A stretch of 64,000 nucleotides of DNA from Nitrobacter sp047149785 (GCF_047149785.1 NZ_BAAGBE010000001.1:2480001-2544000); one strand, 5' to 3'; shown: positions 1 to 7,135, numbered from the stretch's first letter. Translations and numbers: made by a program. Notes: a model not told the origin generated them from the sequence alone.

Positions 1-663
1 GTGCTTTATGCCTCGCTCACCGTGGGCGGCGAGACCAAGAAGTACTATCGCTTCCAGACCCCCGACGACGCGACCGTCGACTACTACGACGGGACCGGCA
101 AAAGCGCTAAGAAATTCCTGGTCCGCAAGCCGGTCGCCAGCGCCGTTATGAGATCCGGCTTCGGCATTCGGCGCCATCCGATCCTCGGCTACGTGAAAAT
201 GCATACCGGCGTCGATTGGGCCACGCCGTATGGCACGCCGATCTTCGCAGCCGGCAATGGCGTCGTCGAAAAGGCCGAATGGGAGGGCGGCTACGGCAAG
301 TACGTCCGCATCAAGCATAATAACGGCTATGAGACCGCCTACGGCCACATGTCAGCCTTCGCCAAAGGCATTGTGCCCGGCAAGCGGGTGCGGCAGGGAC
401 AGGTGATCGGTTTCGTCGGCTCGACCGGCCGCTCCACCGGAGCGCACGTGCACTACGAAATTCTGGTCAACGGCCGCTTCGTCGATCCCATGCGCGTCAG
501 GCTTCCGCGCGGCCGGTCGCTGGAGGGTCCGATCCTTGCCAGCTTCGAGAAAGAGCGCGACCGGATCGACGCGATGATGAACAGCCGCAATGCCGGCGCC
601 CGGGTCTCCGACGCGACGGGCACCCCTGTCCTGTCCCAGGCCCGGCAGGTCTCCAACCGCTGA
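1..663 (+). CDS. M23 family metallopeptidase, C-terminal part
   Basis: This is the C-terminal part of a zinc endopeptidase of the LytM/M23 type, which cuts peptidoglycan cross-bridges in the periplasm. The zinc ligands are readable: H68 and D72 in MHTGVDW, and H149-V-H151 in AHVHYEI. The glycine-rich core (residues 95-147) between them is typical of the family. The frame is open to the first base of the window and begins with a GTG at base 1, so the true N-terminus (signal or membrane anchor and coiled coil or adaptor region) almost certainly lies upstream. The roughly 60 residues after the peptidase fold are low-complexity and basic. Cell-wall remodelling is inferred from the family; the exact substrate is not known. 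Confidence 0.9.
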   Translation: MLYASLTVGGETKKYYRFQTPDDATVDYYDGTGKSAKKFLVRKPVASAVMRSGFGIRRHPILGYVKMHTGVDWATPYGTPIFAAGNGVVEKAEWEGGYGKYVRIKHNNGYETAYGHMSAFAKGIVPGKRVRQGQVIGFVGSTGRSTGAHVHYEILVNGRFVDPMRVRLPRGRSLEGPILASFEKERDRIDAMMNSRNAGARVSDATGTPVLSQARQVSNR

Positions 664-718
664 GGCGGGTGATCAAGCCGGGAGAAAAACGATCCGCATT
701 GGGGGCTCAGGGTGAGGG

Positions 719-1080
719 TTACTCACATGCGCGCAGCGTCGTGACGTGAACTCCCGCGGGATGGCCCAGGATTTCAGACAAGGTACGACACGTTCCGTCC
801 GCGCACAGCCGGCCACACCGGAATTGCCGAGCAGGAGTTGCGGCATCGGAGCGCGCTGCGGTCGCCATTCAAACCAGCCATCACGGAGTCGCGCCTCCGG
901 CGGCGGCTCCATGCCGGCGCCCGAGCCCTTCACGCGCGCTTCCACCAGCTCGAGACCGCGCGGCGTGACGCGCCAGTCTTCCTGCCAGCCGGTCTTCTCG
1001 ATCGAATGGGTCCACGCCGGCGTGAACGCTGCAAGCGCCAGCGTCTTGGTGACGCCCGCCGAAATGAGGCAAAGGCTCAT
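719..1080 (-). pseudogene. DUF1850 family gene broken by a 10-base deletion
   Basis: Read on the minus strand from the ATG at 1080, the frame matches the DUF1850 family as I remember it: WTHSIEKTGWQEDWRVTP, a VKGSGAGMEPPPEARL block and a LLLGNSGVAG segment. Just after GNSGVAG (near base 818) the expected C-terminus continues in another frame as LCADGTCRTLSEILG, HPAGVHVTTLRACE and a TAA at 719-721. The shift is explained exactly if ten bases (the kind of sequence encoding EWR) were lost after GTGGCCGGC. The current frame instead runs on to 673 with an unrelated tail. DUF1850 proteins usually sit beside TRAP-TAXI transporters; function is unknown. The rest of 664-1459 holds the fragment listed next and nothing else I can recognise. 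Confidence 0.65.
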
Positions 1081-1223
1081 GTCGCAGCCGTCGAGTGGCG
1101 GGATCCGCGCCGCCACTGCCAGGTCACGACCGCGAACGCCAGCCCGTAGCCAACCCAATCGCTATATTTGAATTCGCCGAGCAGGCAGAGCGCGGCGACA
1201 AACGCGGTACGACGAAAACCGCT
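1077..1223 (-). pseudogene. 3' remnant of a membrane protein gene, possibly TRAP permease
   Basis: Directly upstream of the DUF1850 remnant, and overlapping its ATG by ATGA, a short minus-strand frame reads AFVAALCLLGEFKYSDWVG, then a hydrophobic stretch (YGLAFAVVTW) and a basic end QWRRGSRHSTAAT before TGA. It is preceded by an in-frame TAA at 1224-1226 and has no start of its own. The 4-base overlap with the next gene looks like an operon junction, and DUF1850 genes usually follow TRAP-TAXI fused permeases. I therefore infer the last 48 codons of such a permease, with everything upstream lost. The identification as TRAP is inference from position, not from a motif. Confidence 0.45.
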
Positions 1224-1459
1224 TTAGACATTGGTATGAGTGAAGGCGCCGGCGAACGCGCATGCGGATCGCGCGCGCATATCCGGACATCCGCCTCCAT
1301 GAACTTCGGCCTGTTCTTGCGTGCCAGCGTCACACGTGCGGCGCGGTTCAATATCGTTCCGACGTCCAGACGGGTTTCCTTGCGGCCGAATCCGGCGGAT
1401 AACGGACGGCTTGTTCAACCCGTCGTCCTTTTGCACCGACCAAGCGCAAGATCCGAGCC

Positions 1460-2746
1460 ATGACCGACCACCGCAAGCTGCTGCGCGCGATCTTCGATGC
1501 GGCGGTGGCCGCCGCTCATCCCGATAACATTCTCGATGCGCACCTGCCGCGCGCCCCGAAAGGTCGCGTGATCTGCCTTGCCGCGGGAAAAGGCGCGGCC
1601 GCCATGGCCGCGGTCGTGGAACGGCATTACCTCGATGCCGCGAGGCTCGGCCCCGAACGTCTGGTCGGCGTGGCCACGACACGTCACGGCCACGGCGTGC
1701 CGACACGCCGCATCGGGGTAATCGAGGCCGGCCATCCCGTGCCCGACGAGGCGAGCCTGCGCGGTGCCGATCTCAGCTTGAGGCTCGCGAGCAGTGCGAC
1801 CGCCGACGATCTGCTGCTGGTCCTGCTGTCGGGCGGCGGATCGGCCAACTGGATCGCGCCCGTGGACGGCGTATCGCTCGCGCAGAAGCAGCAGGCCAAC
1901 CGCGCTTTGCTTCGATCCGGCGCGCCGATCGGCGACGTCAACACGGTGCGGCGGCATCTGTCGCGCATCAAGGGCGGGCGGCTGGCGCGGGCGGGACGAT
2001 GCGCGGACATCGTGACGCTGGCGATATCGGATGTGCCGCGCGACAAACCGGCCGACATTGCCTCCGGCCCGACCGTGCCCGATCCGACCACGCTGGCTGA
2101 CGCCCGCACATTGGTCGCAAAGCACAATCTCACGCTCGACGATGCCGTCATCCGCGCCCTCAACGATCCGGCCAACGAGAGTTGCAAGCCGGGCGACGCC
2201 GCCTTCGCGCGCGCCCGCTTCGACATCATCGCGCGCCCCGGTGCTTCGCTCGCCGCAGCCGTCAGACTCGCGCGCGATGCTGGCTTTGAGGTGCTCGACC
2301 TCGGCGCCGATCTCGAAGGCGAGGCCCGCGATGTCGCCGCGGATCATGCGAAAGTGGCGCTCAAGGCGCGCGCCGACGGACGGAGACTTGCGATCCTGTC
2401 GGGCGGCGAGCTTACGGTGACGGTGCGCGGCAATGGACGCGGCGGCCCCAACCAGGAATACGCGCTGTCACTGGCATCGCAGCTCAAGGACACGCCCGGC
2501 ATCTCGGCCTTGGCGGCCGACACCGACGGCGCCGACGGCGGCGCGGGCAGCGCGAACGATCCCGCAGGCGCCATCATCGATGCCCGCACCTTTGCGATCA
2601 TGCGCGCGCAACGCCTCGATCCCCTCGCCTATCTCGCCAACAACGACGCCACCGCGTTCTTCGCCGCCACCGGCGACCTGCTGCTGACCGGTCCGACGCT
2701 CACCAACGTCAACGACATCCGCGTCATTCTGGTTGATGCCGCCTGA
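1460..2746 (+). CDS. glycerate 2-kinase (DUF4147 / MOFRL type)
   Basis: Predicted cytoplasmic enzyme of glycerate kinase class II, which phosphorylates D-glycerate to 2-phosphoglycerate in glyoxylate, serine or tartrate metabolism; older annotations call it hydroxypyruvate reductase TtuD. It is full length at 428 residues. The N-terminal DUF4147 part has CLAAGKGAAAM (about 39-49), the LLSGGGSANW nucleotide loop (about 122-131) and VNTVRRHLSRIKGGRLA (about 159-175). The C-terminal MOFRL part has LSGGELTVTVRGNGRGGPNQE (about 313-333) and ADTDGADGGAGSANDPAG. The ATG follows a weak ribosome binding site. It stands alone downstream of decayed DNA, so its pathway partners cannot be read here. Confidence 0.92.
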   Translation: MTDHRKLLRAIFDAAVAAAHPDNILDAHLPRAPKGRVICLAAGKGAAAMAAVVERHYLDAARLGPERLVGVATTRHGHGVPTRRIGVIEAGHPVPDEASLRGADLSLRLASSATADDLLLVLLSGGGSANWIAPVDGVSLAQKQQANRALLRSGAPIGDVNTVRRHLSRIKGGRLARAGRCADIVTLAISDVPRDKPADIASGPTVPDPTTLADARTLVAKHNLTLDDAVIRALNDPANESCKPGDAAFARARFDIIARPGASLAAAVRLARDAGFEVLDLGADLEGEARDVAADHAKVALKARADGRRLAILSGGELTVTVRGNGRGGPNQEYALSLASQLKDTPGISALAADTDGADGGAGSANDPAGAIIDARTFAIMRAQRLDPLAYLANNDATAFFAATGDLLLTGPTLTNVNDIRVILVDAA

Positions 2747-2837
2747 TTGGCGCGACAGTCCGGGCAGCCCGCAGGACAGGAGCGCCCCGGGTGTCTTTAA
2801 CGTCTTCGCTACGCCTGATGCCTATGCAGCGGTAGCG

Positions 2838-3239
2838 CTACGCCGGGATCAGCGCGGCCTCGTCGTCGTCGATCTGGTCATCGAGCGGAGCGAACGTGCT
2901 GAGCGGTCTGGTCGATAGCGTGATCGGCTTGCGTTGGCCGTGCAATGCCGGCGCCGCATGGGGCTGCCGTGCCTCACGCGACAACGCGAACAGCGTGGAG
3001 CCGACGCGGCCGCCGAGCTGGATCAGATCGCGCTCCGAGCAGTTCGAGGCGATCGACAGCGCCAGCGTATGCAGGTGGCTGCGGCGGTAGCAGAACAGTG
3101 CCAGCATCGCTCGTACATCCGGAGCAACGCTGGCGATGAGCTGCGGCAACCCATGCTCGTTGGAACGATACATGGCGCCCAACAGATCATCCTTGACTGG
3201 ACATATGTCGTTCTCGAAAGCGTCCTGACTCGACCACAT
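2838..3239 (-). CDS. conserved hypothetical protein, 133 aa
   Basis: A 133-residue soluble protein that I believe is conserved in Bradyrhizobiaceae but has no assigned function. The conserved-looking core is LGAMYRSNEHGLPQLIA, then VRAMLALFCYRRSHLHTLAL and GGRVGSTLFALSRE (about residues 20-90). The C-terminal 30 residues are polar and acidic (DDQIDDDE). The start is supported by AGGAGAG about five bases before the ATG at 3239. A near-consensus CtrA-like site lies about 40 bases upstream (3278-3292). There is no signal peptide or membrane segment. The gene stands alone between glycerate kinase (convergent) and a DUF3307 gene. Confidence 0.7.
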   Translation of the reverse strand: MWSSQDAFENDICPVKDDLLGAMYRSNEHGLPQLIASVAPDVRAMLALFCYRRSHLHTLALSIASNCSERDLIQLGGRVGSTLFALSREARQPHAAPALHGQRKPITLSTRPLSTFAPLDDQIDDDEAALIPA

Positions 3240-3277
3240 GGAGACTCTCCTGGATCAGGAGGATGCAACGCAATTTC

Positions 3278-3292
3278 CTAACGAGAAGTTAA
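3278..3292 (-). promoter_or_regulatory. CtrA-like site, one mismatch
   Basis: On the minus strand the bases read TTAA-CTTCTCG-TTAG, one change from the CtrA full site TTAA-N7-TTAA, about 40 bases upstream of the ATG at 3239. The site fits the promoter of the 133-residue hypothetical gene. A single degenerate match could be chance. Confidence 0.3.
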
Positions 3293-3376
3293 CCACCCGC
3301 ACAAAGAGCTGCCCGACCGCCTTGCAATCCGGTTCCGAATCGGAATGCGGGCCATGTTCGCGGATGCTGTGCCGGG

Positions 3377-3787
3377 TCAGGCGTTGAAGGCCATGACCAC
3401 CGACAGACCGAAGCCGGTAAGATGATGCAGCGCCTGATCGACGCCGATCAGCGTCCAGAACCACGGGTGCTGACGCTCCTGGGTCACCTCGAAGGTCGAG
3501 GAGAGGAAGCCCTTGGCGCGGTCCACGACGATATGGATCGCAAAATCGATAAAGGCGATGAACCAGAAGCGCGGCGCGATCACCAAAATCAGCAGCAGCG
3601 CGAGCGCCAGATGCACAAGGCAGTGCGCGAGCAGCGGCAGCGCCCAGCCGGTCTTTTGATCCTTGCCGACCGCCATCCACGAATTCTGCAGCACGAAATC
3701 GGCGATCACGTGCTTGACGGTCAGCACGGCCATCCAGCCGGCCAGCGGACCTACCGCGATCGACGACGACAATGAGGGAAGCAGCAC
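3377..3787 (-). CDS. DUF3307 membrane protein
   Basis: A 136-residue inner-membrane protein with the DUF3307 pattern: VKHVIADFVLQNSWMA, then GKDQKTGWALPLLAHCLVHL, two hydrophobic helices, IDFAIHIVVDRAKGFLS and a C-terminal IGVDQALHHLTGFGL. The many His and Asp residues within helices are typical of the family; function is unknown. I start it at GTG 3787 because AAGGGG sits seven bases upstream. The open frame continues back to 3964, but that part is the translation of interspersed repeats (it reads DLTRFLYANR). An ATG at 3733 is an alternative start. A hairpin repeat (3811-3868) lies just upstream, inside the likely leader. Confidence 0.75.
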   Translation of the reverse strand: MLLPSLSSSIAVGPLAGWMAVLTVKHVIADFVLQNSWMAVGKDQKTGWALPLLAHCLVHLALALLLILVIAPRFWFIAFIDFAIHIVVDRAKGFLSSTFEVTQERQHPWFWTLIGVDQALHHLTGFGLSVVMAFNA

Positions 3788-3810
3788 GCGGACGCCCCTT
3801 GTTAGTGTGT

Positions 3811-3868
3811 GGGTTCGGAAGTTCGCTTCATCGCCCCTTGCGAGTCCGTCAAGCAAACTTCCGAACCT
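3811..3868. repeat. family B hairpin repeat, copy 1
   Basis: An inverted repeat with outer arms GGTTCGGAAGTT and AACTTCCGAAC around a roughly 30-base middle that contains GCCCCTTGCGAGTCCGTCAAGC. A second copy with diverged arms lies at 5904-5958. Both copies sit immediately beside a family A repeat, 10-30 bases away. This copy lies between the DUF3307 ribosome binding site and its presumed promoter. Confidence 0.65.
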
Positions 3869-3876
3869 AAACCACG

Positions 3877-3984
3877 CTAGAGCGTTTTCAAGCGAAGTGG
3901 ATACGCGGTTCGCGTAAAGAAAACGCGTCAAATCAAAAATCATGGAGCCCGCTTCTGATTCCATCAGAAGCGGAAAGGCTCTAG
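3877..3984 (+). repeat. family A composite repeat, copy 1
   Basis: Interspersed repeat of about 105 bases made of two palindromic modules. The 5' module starts AGAGCGTTTTCAAGCGAAG and ends GAAAACGCG (outer arms GCGTTTTC / GAAAACGC, inner arms CGAA / TTCG). The 3' module is a hairpin with arms CGCTTCTGAT / ATCAGAAGCG around TCC, flanked by AGCC and GGCT. At least nine copies occur in this window, all at intergenic positions or gene ends. Confidence 0.9.
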
Positions 3985-3990
3985 AACTAT

Positions 3991-4034
3991 AAAATCACGC
4001 GAACCGGATTCCACTTCGCCCGAAAACGCTGTAG
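3991..4034 (-). repeat. family A repeat, partial inverted copy
   Basis: Only the 5' module is present, in the opposite orientation to the copy at 3877-3984: ATCACGCGAACCGGATTCC followed by CCGAAAACGCTGTAG. The two copies are back to back, which suggests a transcript through this spot could form a larger foldback. This fills the gap between the DUF3307 promoter region and the end of the DUF6537 gene. Confidence 0.8.
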
Positions 4035-4079
4035 TGAACAGGTTCTAACATTTGCATCGGTTTCTTGCGAGCACCCTGG

Positions 4080-4985
4080 TCAAGTCGGATTCGGAAGAAC
4101 CGGCGCTGATGCGCGAGCGCCGGCTCCGACCCGCTCCCTGATCCCGGCGATGACGCGCTTCAAGGATTCCTGCCGCGGGTCCGAACTCACGGCTGCGCGG
4201 GCCTCTGTTATGGCGCCCGCCAGATCCGGACAGGACAATGCGCCGTCGAGCGTCGGTTTAATGAGATGATCGACGATCAAATTCCAGTCCTTCAGACTCC
4301 GCGCGTAACCATCGCCGTGACCCCGCACCATCTCGGCTGTCGCGACCACCGCGGCGACTGCGGCAGGCTGCTTCGTCAGGCTGCGATCGATCATGTGCAG
4401 CCAGTGCTCGACCCAGGCGCGCTCTCTGGCATAGCGGAAGGAAGACAACCGCCAGCGCTTGAGCGAGGCTTCGATCCGCAGGCGGCGACGCCGCAATCGG
4501 CCCGCCGCGCTGAACCGCATGGTGACCGGCAGATGTAGCCATCCCGGATACTGCAGTATCCACAGCGCGTAATCGGCCGCCGTTTCCGGCAGCAACGACA
4601 CCAGCTCATCAAGACGCAGCTTGCGGACATCGTCCGGCGGAACGCCCTGCCCCGCTTCAGCCTCGGCAAGTTTAAGCTGCGCCATCCGGATCGCGTCATC
4701 ATATGCCATGCGCGCGGCCATCAGCCGCGTGATCTCGGCAAATGCCGCGTCATCGACGTTGCGCCGGCCGATAAAGCGCCTCAGCCGGGCGACGTAAAGC
4801 TGCGCGTAGCCCGGTCCCTGATAATCGATCAGGCGATGCACGGCATCGGCCGCGACCGGCCTGACACAGTCGGGCAGGCCCGCCGGCAGCACCGGTATCG
4901 GATCGTCGTCGTCGCCGAGCACATCTGCGAAAATCGAGCGGATCGCGGGAAGAACGCCGGTGCTTCTTGGAACGCCGGGATTCAT
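4080..4985 (-). CDS. stand-alone DUF6537 protein (indolepyruvate oxidoreductase beta C-terminal-like)
   Basis: A 301-residue protein that I match to the DUF6537 helical domain normally found at the C-terminus of indolepyruvate:acceptor oxidoreductase beta-family proteins of about 500 residues. Supporting blocks are HRLIDYQGPGYAQLYVARL, RMAYDDAIRMAQLKL and LHLPVTMRFSAAGRLRRRRL, and a C-terminal RGHGDGYARSLKDWN segment. The N-terminal 2-oxoacid oxidoreductase gamma-type Rossmann domain (GMGGQGG-like) is absent; only about 50 residues precede the domain. The ATG overlaps the stop of the upstream cNMP-binding gene by four bases (ATGA), so the two are translationally coupled. Whether it works with a partner elsewhere or has a separate role is not known. 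Confidence 0.6.
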   Translation of the reverse strand: MNPGVPRSTGVLPAIRSIFADVLGDDDDPIPVLPAGLPDCVRPVAADAVHRLIDYQGPGYAQLYVARLRRFIGRRNVDDAAFAEITRLMAARMAYDDAIRMAQLKLAEAEAGQGVPPDDVRKLRLDELVSLLPETAADYALWILQYPGWLHLPVTMRFSAAGRLRRRRLRIEASLKRWRLSSFRYARERAWVEHWLHMIDRSLTKQPAAVAAVVATAEMVRGHGDGYARSLKDWNLIVDHLIKPTLDGALSCPDLAGAITEARAAVSSDPRQESLKRVIAGIRERVGAGARASAPVLPNPT

Positions 4986-5650
4986 GCCAGCTCGGGTGTC
5001 GCGGTCGCCGGCGCTGTACGTTCCGCCAGCCGCTCCTCGAGCTTGCCGATGTTCTGAAACAACCGGGCGCTGGCCAGCCGCAGGAAGTAGAAGCCGAATT
5101 CGGGATTCTGGACGTAAAGCTGTTCCACCTGGCGATAGCTGACGCTGAGCACGGTGCCGCTTTCGATGCATTCGAGCGACTGGGTGCGCTCGTTGGAAGG
5201 CGACAGCATCCCGAGTTCCCCGACAATGGCCCCGACCGGAAGCTCGATGCCGGACTCCACCAGGCGATAGCGGCCGCTGACGATGTAGAACATGCTCTCG
5301 GCCTTCTCGTTTTTGTAGAACAGCATGTCGCCCGCCTCGCATTTACGTTCGGTCATGAAAGGCTTCAGCCAATCCATCGACAGGTCGCTGTTCACGGACT
5401 TCTTCACCTCGCGCACGAGCAGCAGCATCTGGTGCAGGCGATAGCCGTTAAGGCAGAACAGCCCGGCGTGAAGCCCGAACTGCAGGACGTTGTGAAGCGG
5501 GACCGCAGTGATCATCAGCACGAGATTGGCCAGCATGCCGAAAGCCCGGAGCGGAATCATGGTCCGCATGGTGTAGGTGGCAACCACAAAGAACGAGGCG
5601 GCCAGGCTGCCGATCGTTCCGAGATGGTCGGCTAAATGTGATGTGTCCAT
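4982..5650 (-). CDS. membrane protein with cyclic-nucleotide-binding domain
   Basis: A 222-residue protein with an N-terminal membrane part (about residues 10-80, probably three helices: GSLAASFFVVATYTM, LRAFGMLANLVLMITAV, LQFGLHAGLFCLNGY). A C-terminal Crp-type cyclic-nucleotide-binding fold follows: FMTERKCEAGDMLFYKNEKA, MFYIVSGRYRLVESG and GAIVGELGMLSPSNERTQS, about residues 97-170, the last being the phosphate-binding cassette region. There is no helix-turn-helix, so it is a membrane sensor or regulator, not a transcription factor. ATG 5650 is chosen because the upstream extension is unlike a leader and lacks a ribosome site. It overlaps the DUF6537 gene by ATGA, suggesting one functional unit. 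The ligand is unknown. Confidence 0.8.
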   Translation of the reverse strand: MDTSHLADHLGTIGSLAASFFVVATYTMRTMIPLRAFGMLANLVLMITAVPLHNVLQFGLHAGLFCLNGYRLHQMLLLVREVKKSVNSDLSMDWLKPFMTERKCEAGDMLFYKNEKAESMFYIVSGRYRLVESGIELPVGAIVGELGMLSPSNERTQSLECIESGTVLSVSYRQVEQLYVQNPEFGFYFLRLASARLFQNIGKLEERLAERTAPATATPELA

Positions 5651-5880
5651 GGCGGTCCAGCCAATTTCCTTGAAGCGATGAGGTTGACGACGGTCTTTCA
5701 GGCGGCCGCCGGGGACGCCGTCGCCGGGCATGATATTCGGGAAGCAACGGGCATTATATACGGGATTATAACTCAATAACTCGGCTAAAATGCCGCTCGC
5801 CGACGCGCGGCCGCCAACCCCTCGCCTCGCAGGGAAGGCGTTTAGTCCGGCGTCGAGGGCTTTCCGAAATCGACCTAGCG

Positions 5881-5905
5881 GGGGCGGCGGGGGCGGCGGG
5901 GGCGG
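5881..5905. repeat. G-rich microsatellite, 9-mer x 2.8
   Basis: Tandem GGGGCGGCG, two full units and seven further bases, running into the arm of the family B hairpin. The stretch 5651-6142 holds this tract, a family B and a family A repeat and no gene I can support. The G-runs could form a G-quadruplex and are likely length-variable. Confidence 0.8.
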
Positions 5906-5958
5906 TTCAGACGTTCGCTTCGGTCTCTCTGCAAGCCCCTCAAGCGAGCTTCTGAACC
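5904..5958. repeat. family B hairpin repeat, copy 2
   Basis: Arms GGTTCAGACGTTCGCTT and AAGCGAGCTTCTGAACC around a middle that contains GCAAGCCCCTC. It is related to the copy at 3811-3868 by the shared arm ends (GGTTC / GAACC), the GTTCGCTT block and the CCCCT centre. It is followed 27 bases later by a family A repeat, the same neighbourhood as copy 1. Confidence 0.65.
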
Positions 5959-5984
5959 CGAACCCGCTGGAATCATAAGGTTGC

Positions 5985-6102
5985 TATAGCGTTTTCGAGC
6001 GAAGCATGTCCTCGGGCTTGGTCTGAGGATGGCTACCGGTTCGCGTGAAGAAAACGCGTCGAATCAAAATTTAGAGCCCCTTCCGGAATCGGAACACTAG
6101 AA
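5985..6102 (+). repeat. family A composite repeat, copy 2, with nested insertion
   Basis: The 5' module is recognisable (TATAGCGTTTTCGAGCGAAG and GTGAAGAAAACGCGTCGAA). The usual GTGGATACC centre is replaced by a longer palindromic insert reading CATGTCCTCGGGCTTGG and CTGAGGATGG. The 3' hairpin is degenerate (CCCTTCCGGAATCGGAA). The copy at 8868-8997 carries a related insert at the same place, so these two form a subfamily. Confidence 0.75.
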
Positions 6103-6142
6103 TTCTTTGTCCAAGACGGCATCGGTTGAGCCGGCTTGAGGT

Positions 6143-7021
6143 TTACTCCTGGCTCACCGTCTGCAGGTAGGCGACGAGATCGTGGCGAGAAGGCACGTCG
6201 AGCACGCGCACCGGCATGCGGGCGCCGGGTACGAATTTCTTCGGATCGGCCAGCCAACGGTCCAGATTATCCCGCGACCAGACCAGACCGGCGCTCTGGA
6301 GCGCGGACGAATAATGATAGCCAGGGACGGTGCCCGCCTTGCGGCCCACCACGCCGCCCAGCCGGGGACCTGCCTTGTCGGCATCCAGCGCGTGACATGC
6401 CGTGCATCGTTCGCTGAAGAGCTGCTTGCCGTGGACCGGGTCAGGCGGCGCATTGGGAAGGAAGCGCGCCAGGTTCTTGCTCTGCGATGGATTCACCGAC
6501 CGAAGAAGCGTGTAGCTGAGCGTGATCGTATTGACGGCCTTGTTGTCCGAATCCTCGGCGAAGGCCGGATCGACGAAAAAGACGACCGGCATCTCGATCT
6601 TCTGATGCGGGTCGAGGCGCTCCTCGTTGAAGCAGAAGCACTGGATCTTATTGAAATAAGGCCCGCTGGTGTTCGGCGTGACATTGTATGTCGCGTGGGC
6701 GACGATCGACTCGTTGCTGAGATTCTCGGCCTTGAAGAAAACCATCTTCTGCTCGCCGAGATGAACATCCACGGAACGCTGCTCCGGCTCGAACCGCCAC
6801 GGCAGATCCGACGCCACATTGGTGTCGAACGCAACCGTAACGGTCTTGTCGGACGTGACGGCCGGGTCCGTATATGCCCGTTGCGTCGTTCCTCCGTATC
6901 CCGTCGCACTGCAGAACACGCGATATATTTCCGGCGAATAGGCGACGAGTCCGAGCATAATGCCGAGCGCCACGAACGAGGGCAGGAGAACGTTCAGGTG
7001 CTTCCAATTGCGCGGCTTCAT
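6143..7021 (-). CDS. Cox11/CtaG copper chaperone fused to a class I cytochrome c domain
   Basis: A single 292-residue frame. Residues 11-29 form an inner-membrane anchor. Residues 35-175 are Cox11, which delivers copper to the CuB site of cytochrome c oxidase: FCSATG (C37), a VAFDTNVASDLPWRF block, and the copper-binding IQCFCFNEERL with C128 and C130. After a linker (176-196), residues 197-292 form a cytochrome c: C206-T-A-C209-H210 binds haem, PRLGGVVGRKAGT follows, and M269 in GARMPV is the likely axial ligand. Ordinary Cox11 stops near residue 200. ATG 7021 has GGGAGAG nine bases upstream. No oxidase genes are nearby. I infer that the haem domain supplies electrons to keep the copper thiols reduced or docks on the oxidase; this is not shown. 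Confidence 0.9.
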   Translation of the reverse strand: MKPRNWKHLNVLLPSFVALGIMLGLVAYSPEIYRVFCSATGYGGTTQRAYTDPAVTSDKTVTVAFDTNVASDLPWRFEPEQRSVDVHLGEQKMVFFKAENLSNESIVAHATYNVTPNTSGPYFNKIQCFCFNEERLDPHQKIEMPVVFFVDPAFAEDSDNKAVNTITLSYTLLRSVNPSQSKNLARFLPNAPPDPVHGKQLFSERCTACHALDADKAGPRLGGVVGRKAGTVPGYHYSSALQSAGLVWSRDNLDRWLADPKKFVPGARMPVRVLDVPSRHDLVAYLQTVSQE

Positions 7022-7123
7022 AATTTCGATCTCTCCCGCGATGCCATCCCGGCATGGGGTGTAGATCGATGCGGGGCGGCCGTCCACCCATCGAAATGCG
7101 GACATGATAAGACAAAATGCGAT

Positions 7124-7135
7124 ATTCGCGCGAAT
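7124..7135. promoter_or_regulatory. 12-base palindrome between divergent genes
   Basis: A perfect palindrome ATTCGCGCGAAT lies between the Cox11-cytochrome c gene (leftward) and the HWE kinase (rightward). The 7022-7410 stretch otherwise holds no gene I can support. No clear -35/-10 pair is visible around it, so an operator role is only a possibility. Confidence 0.3.
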
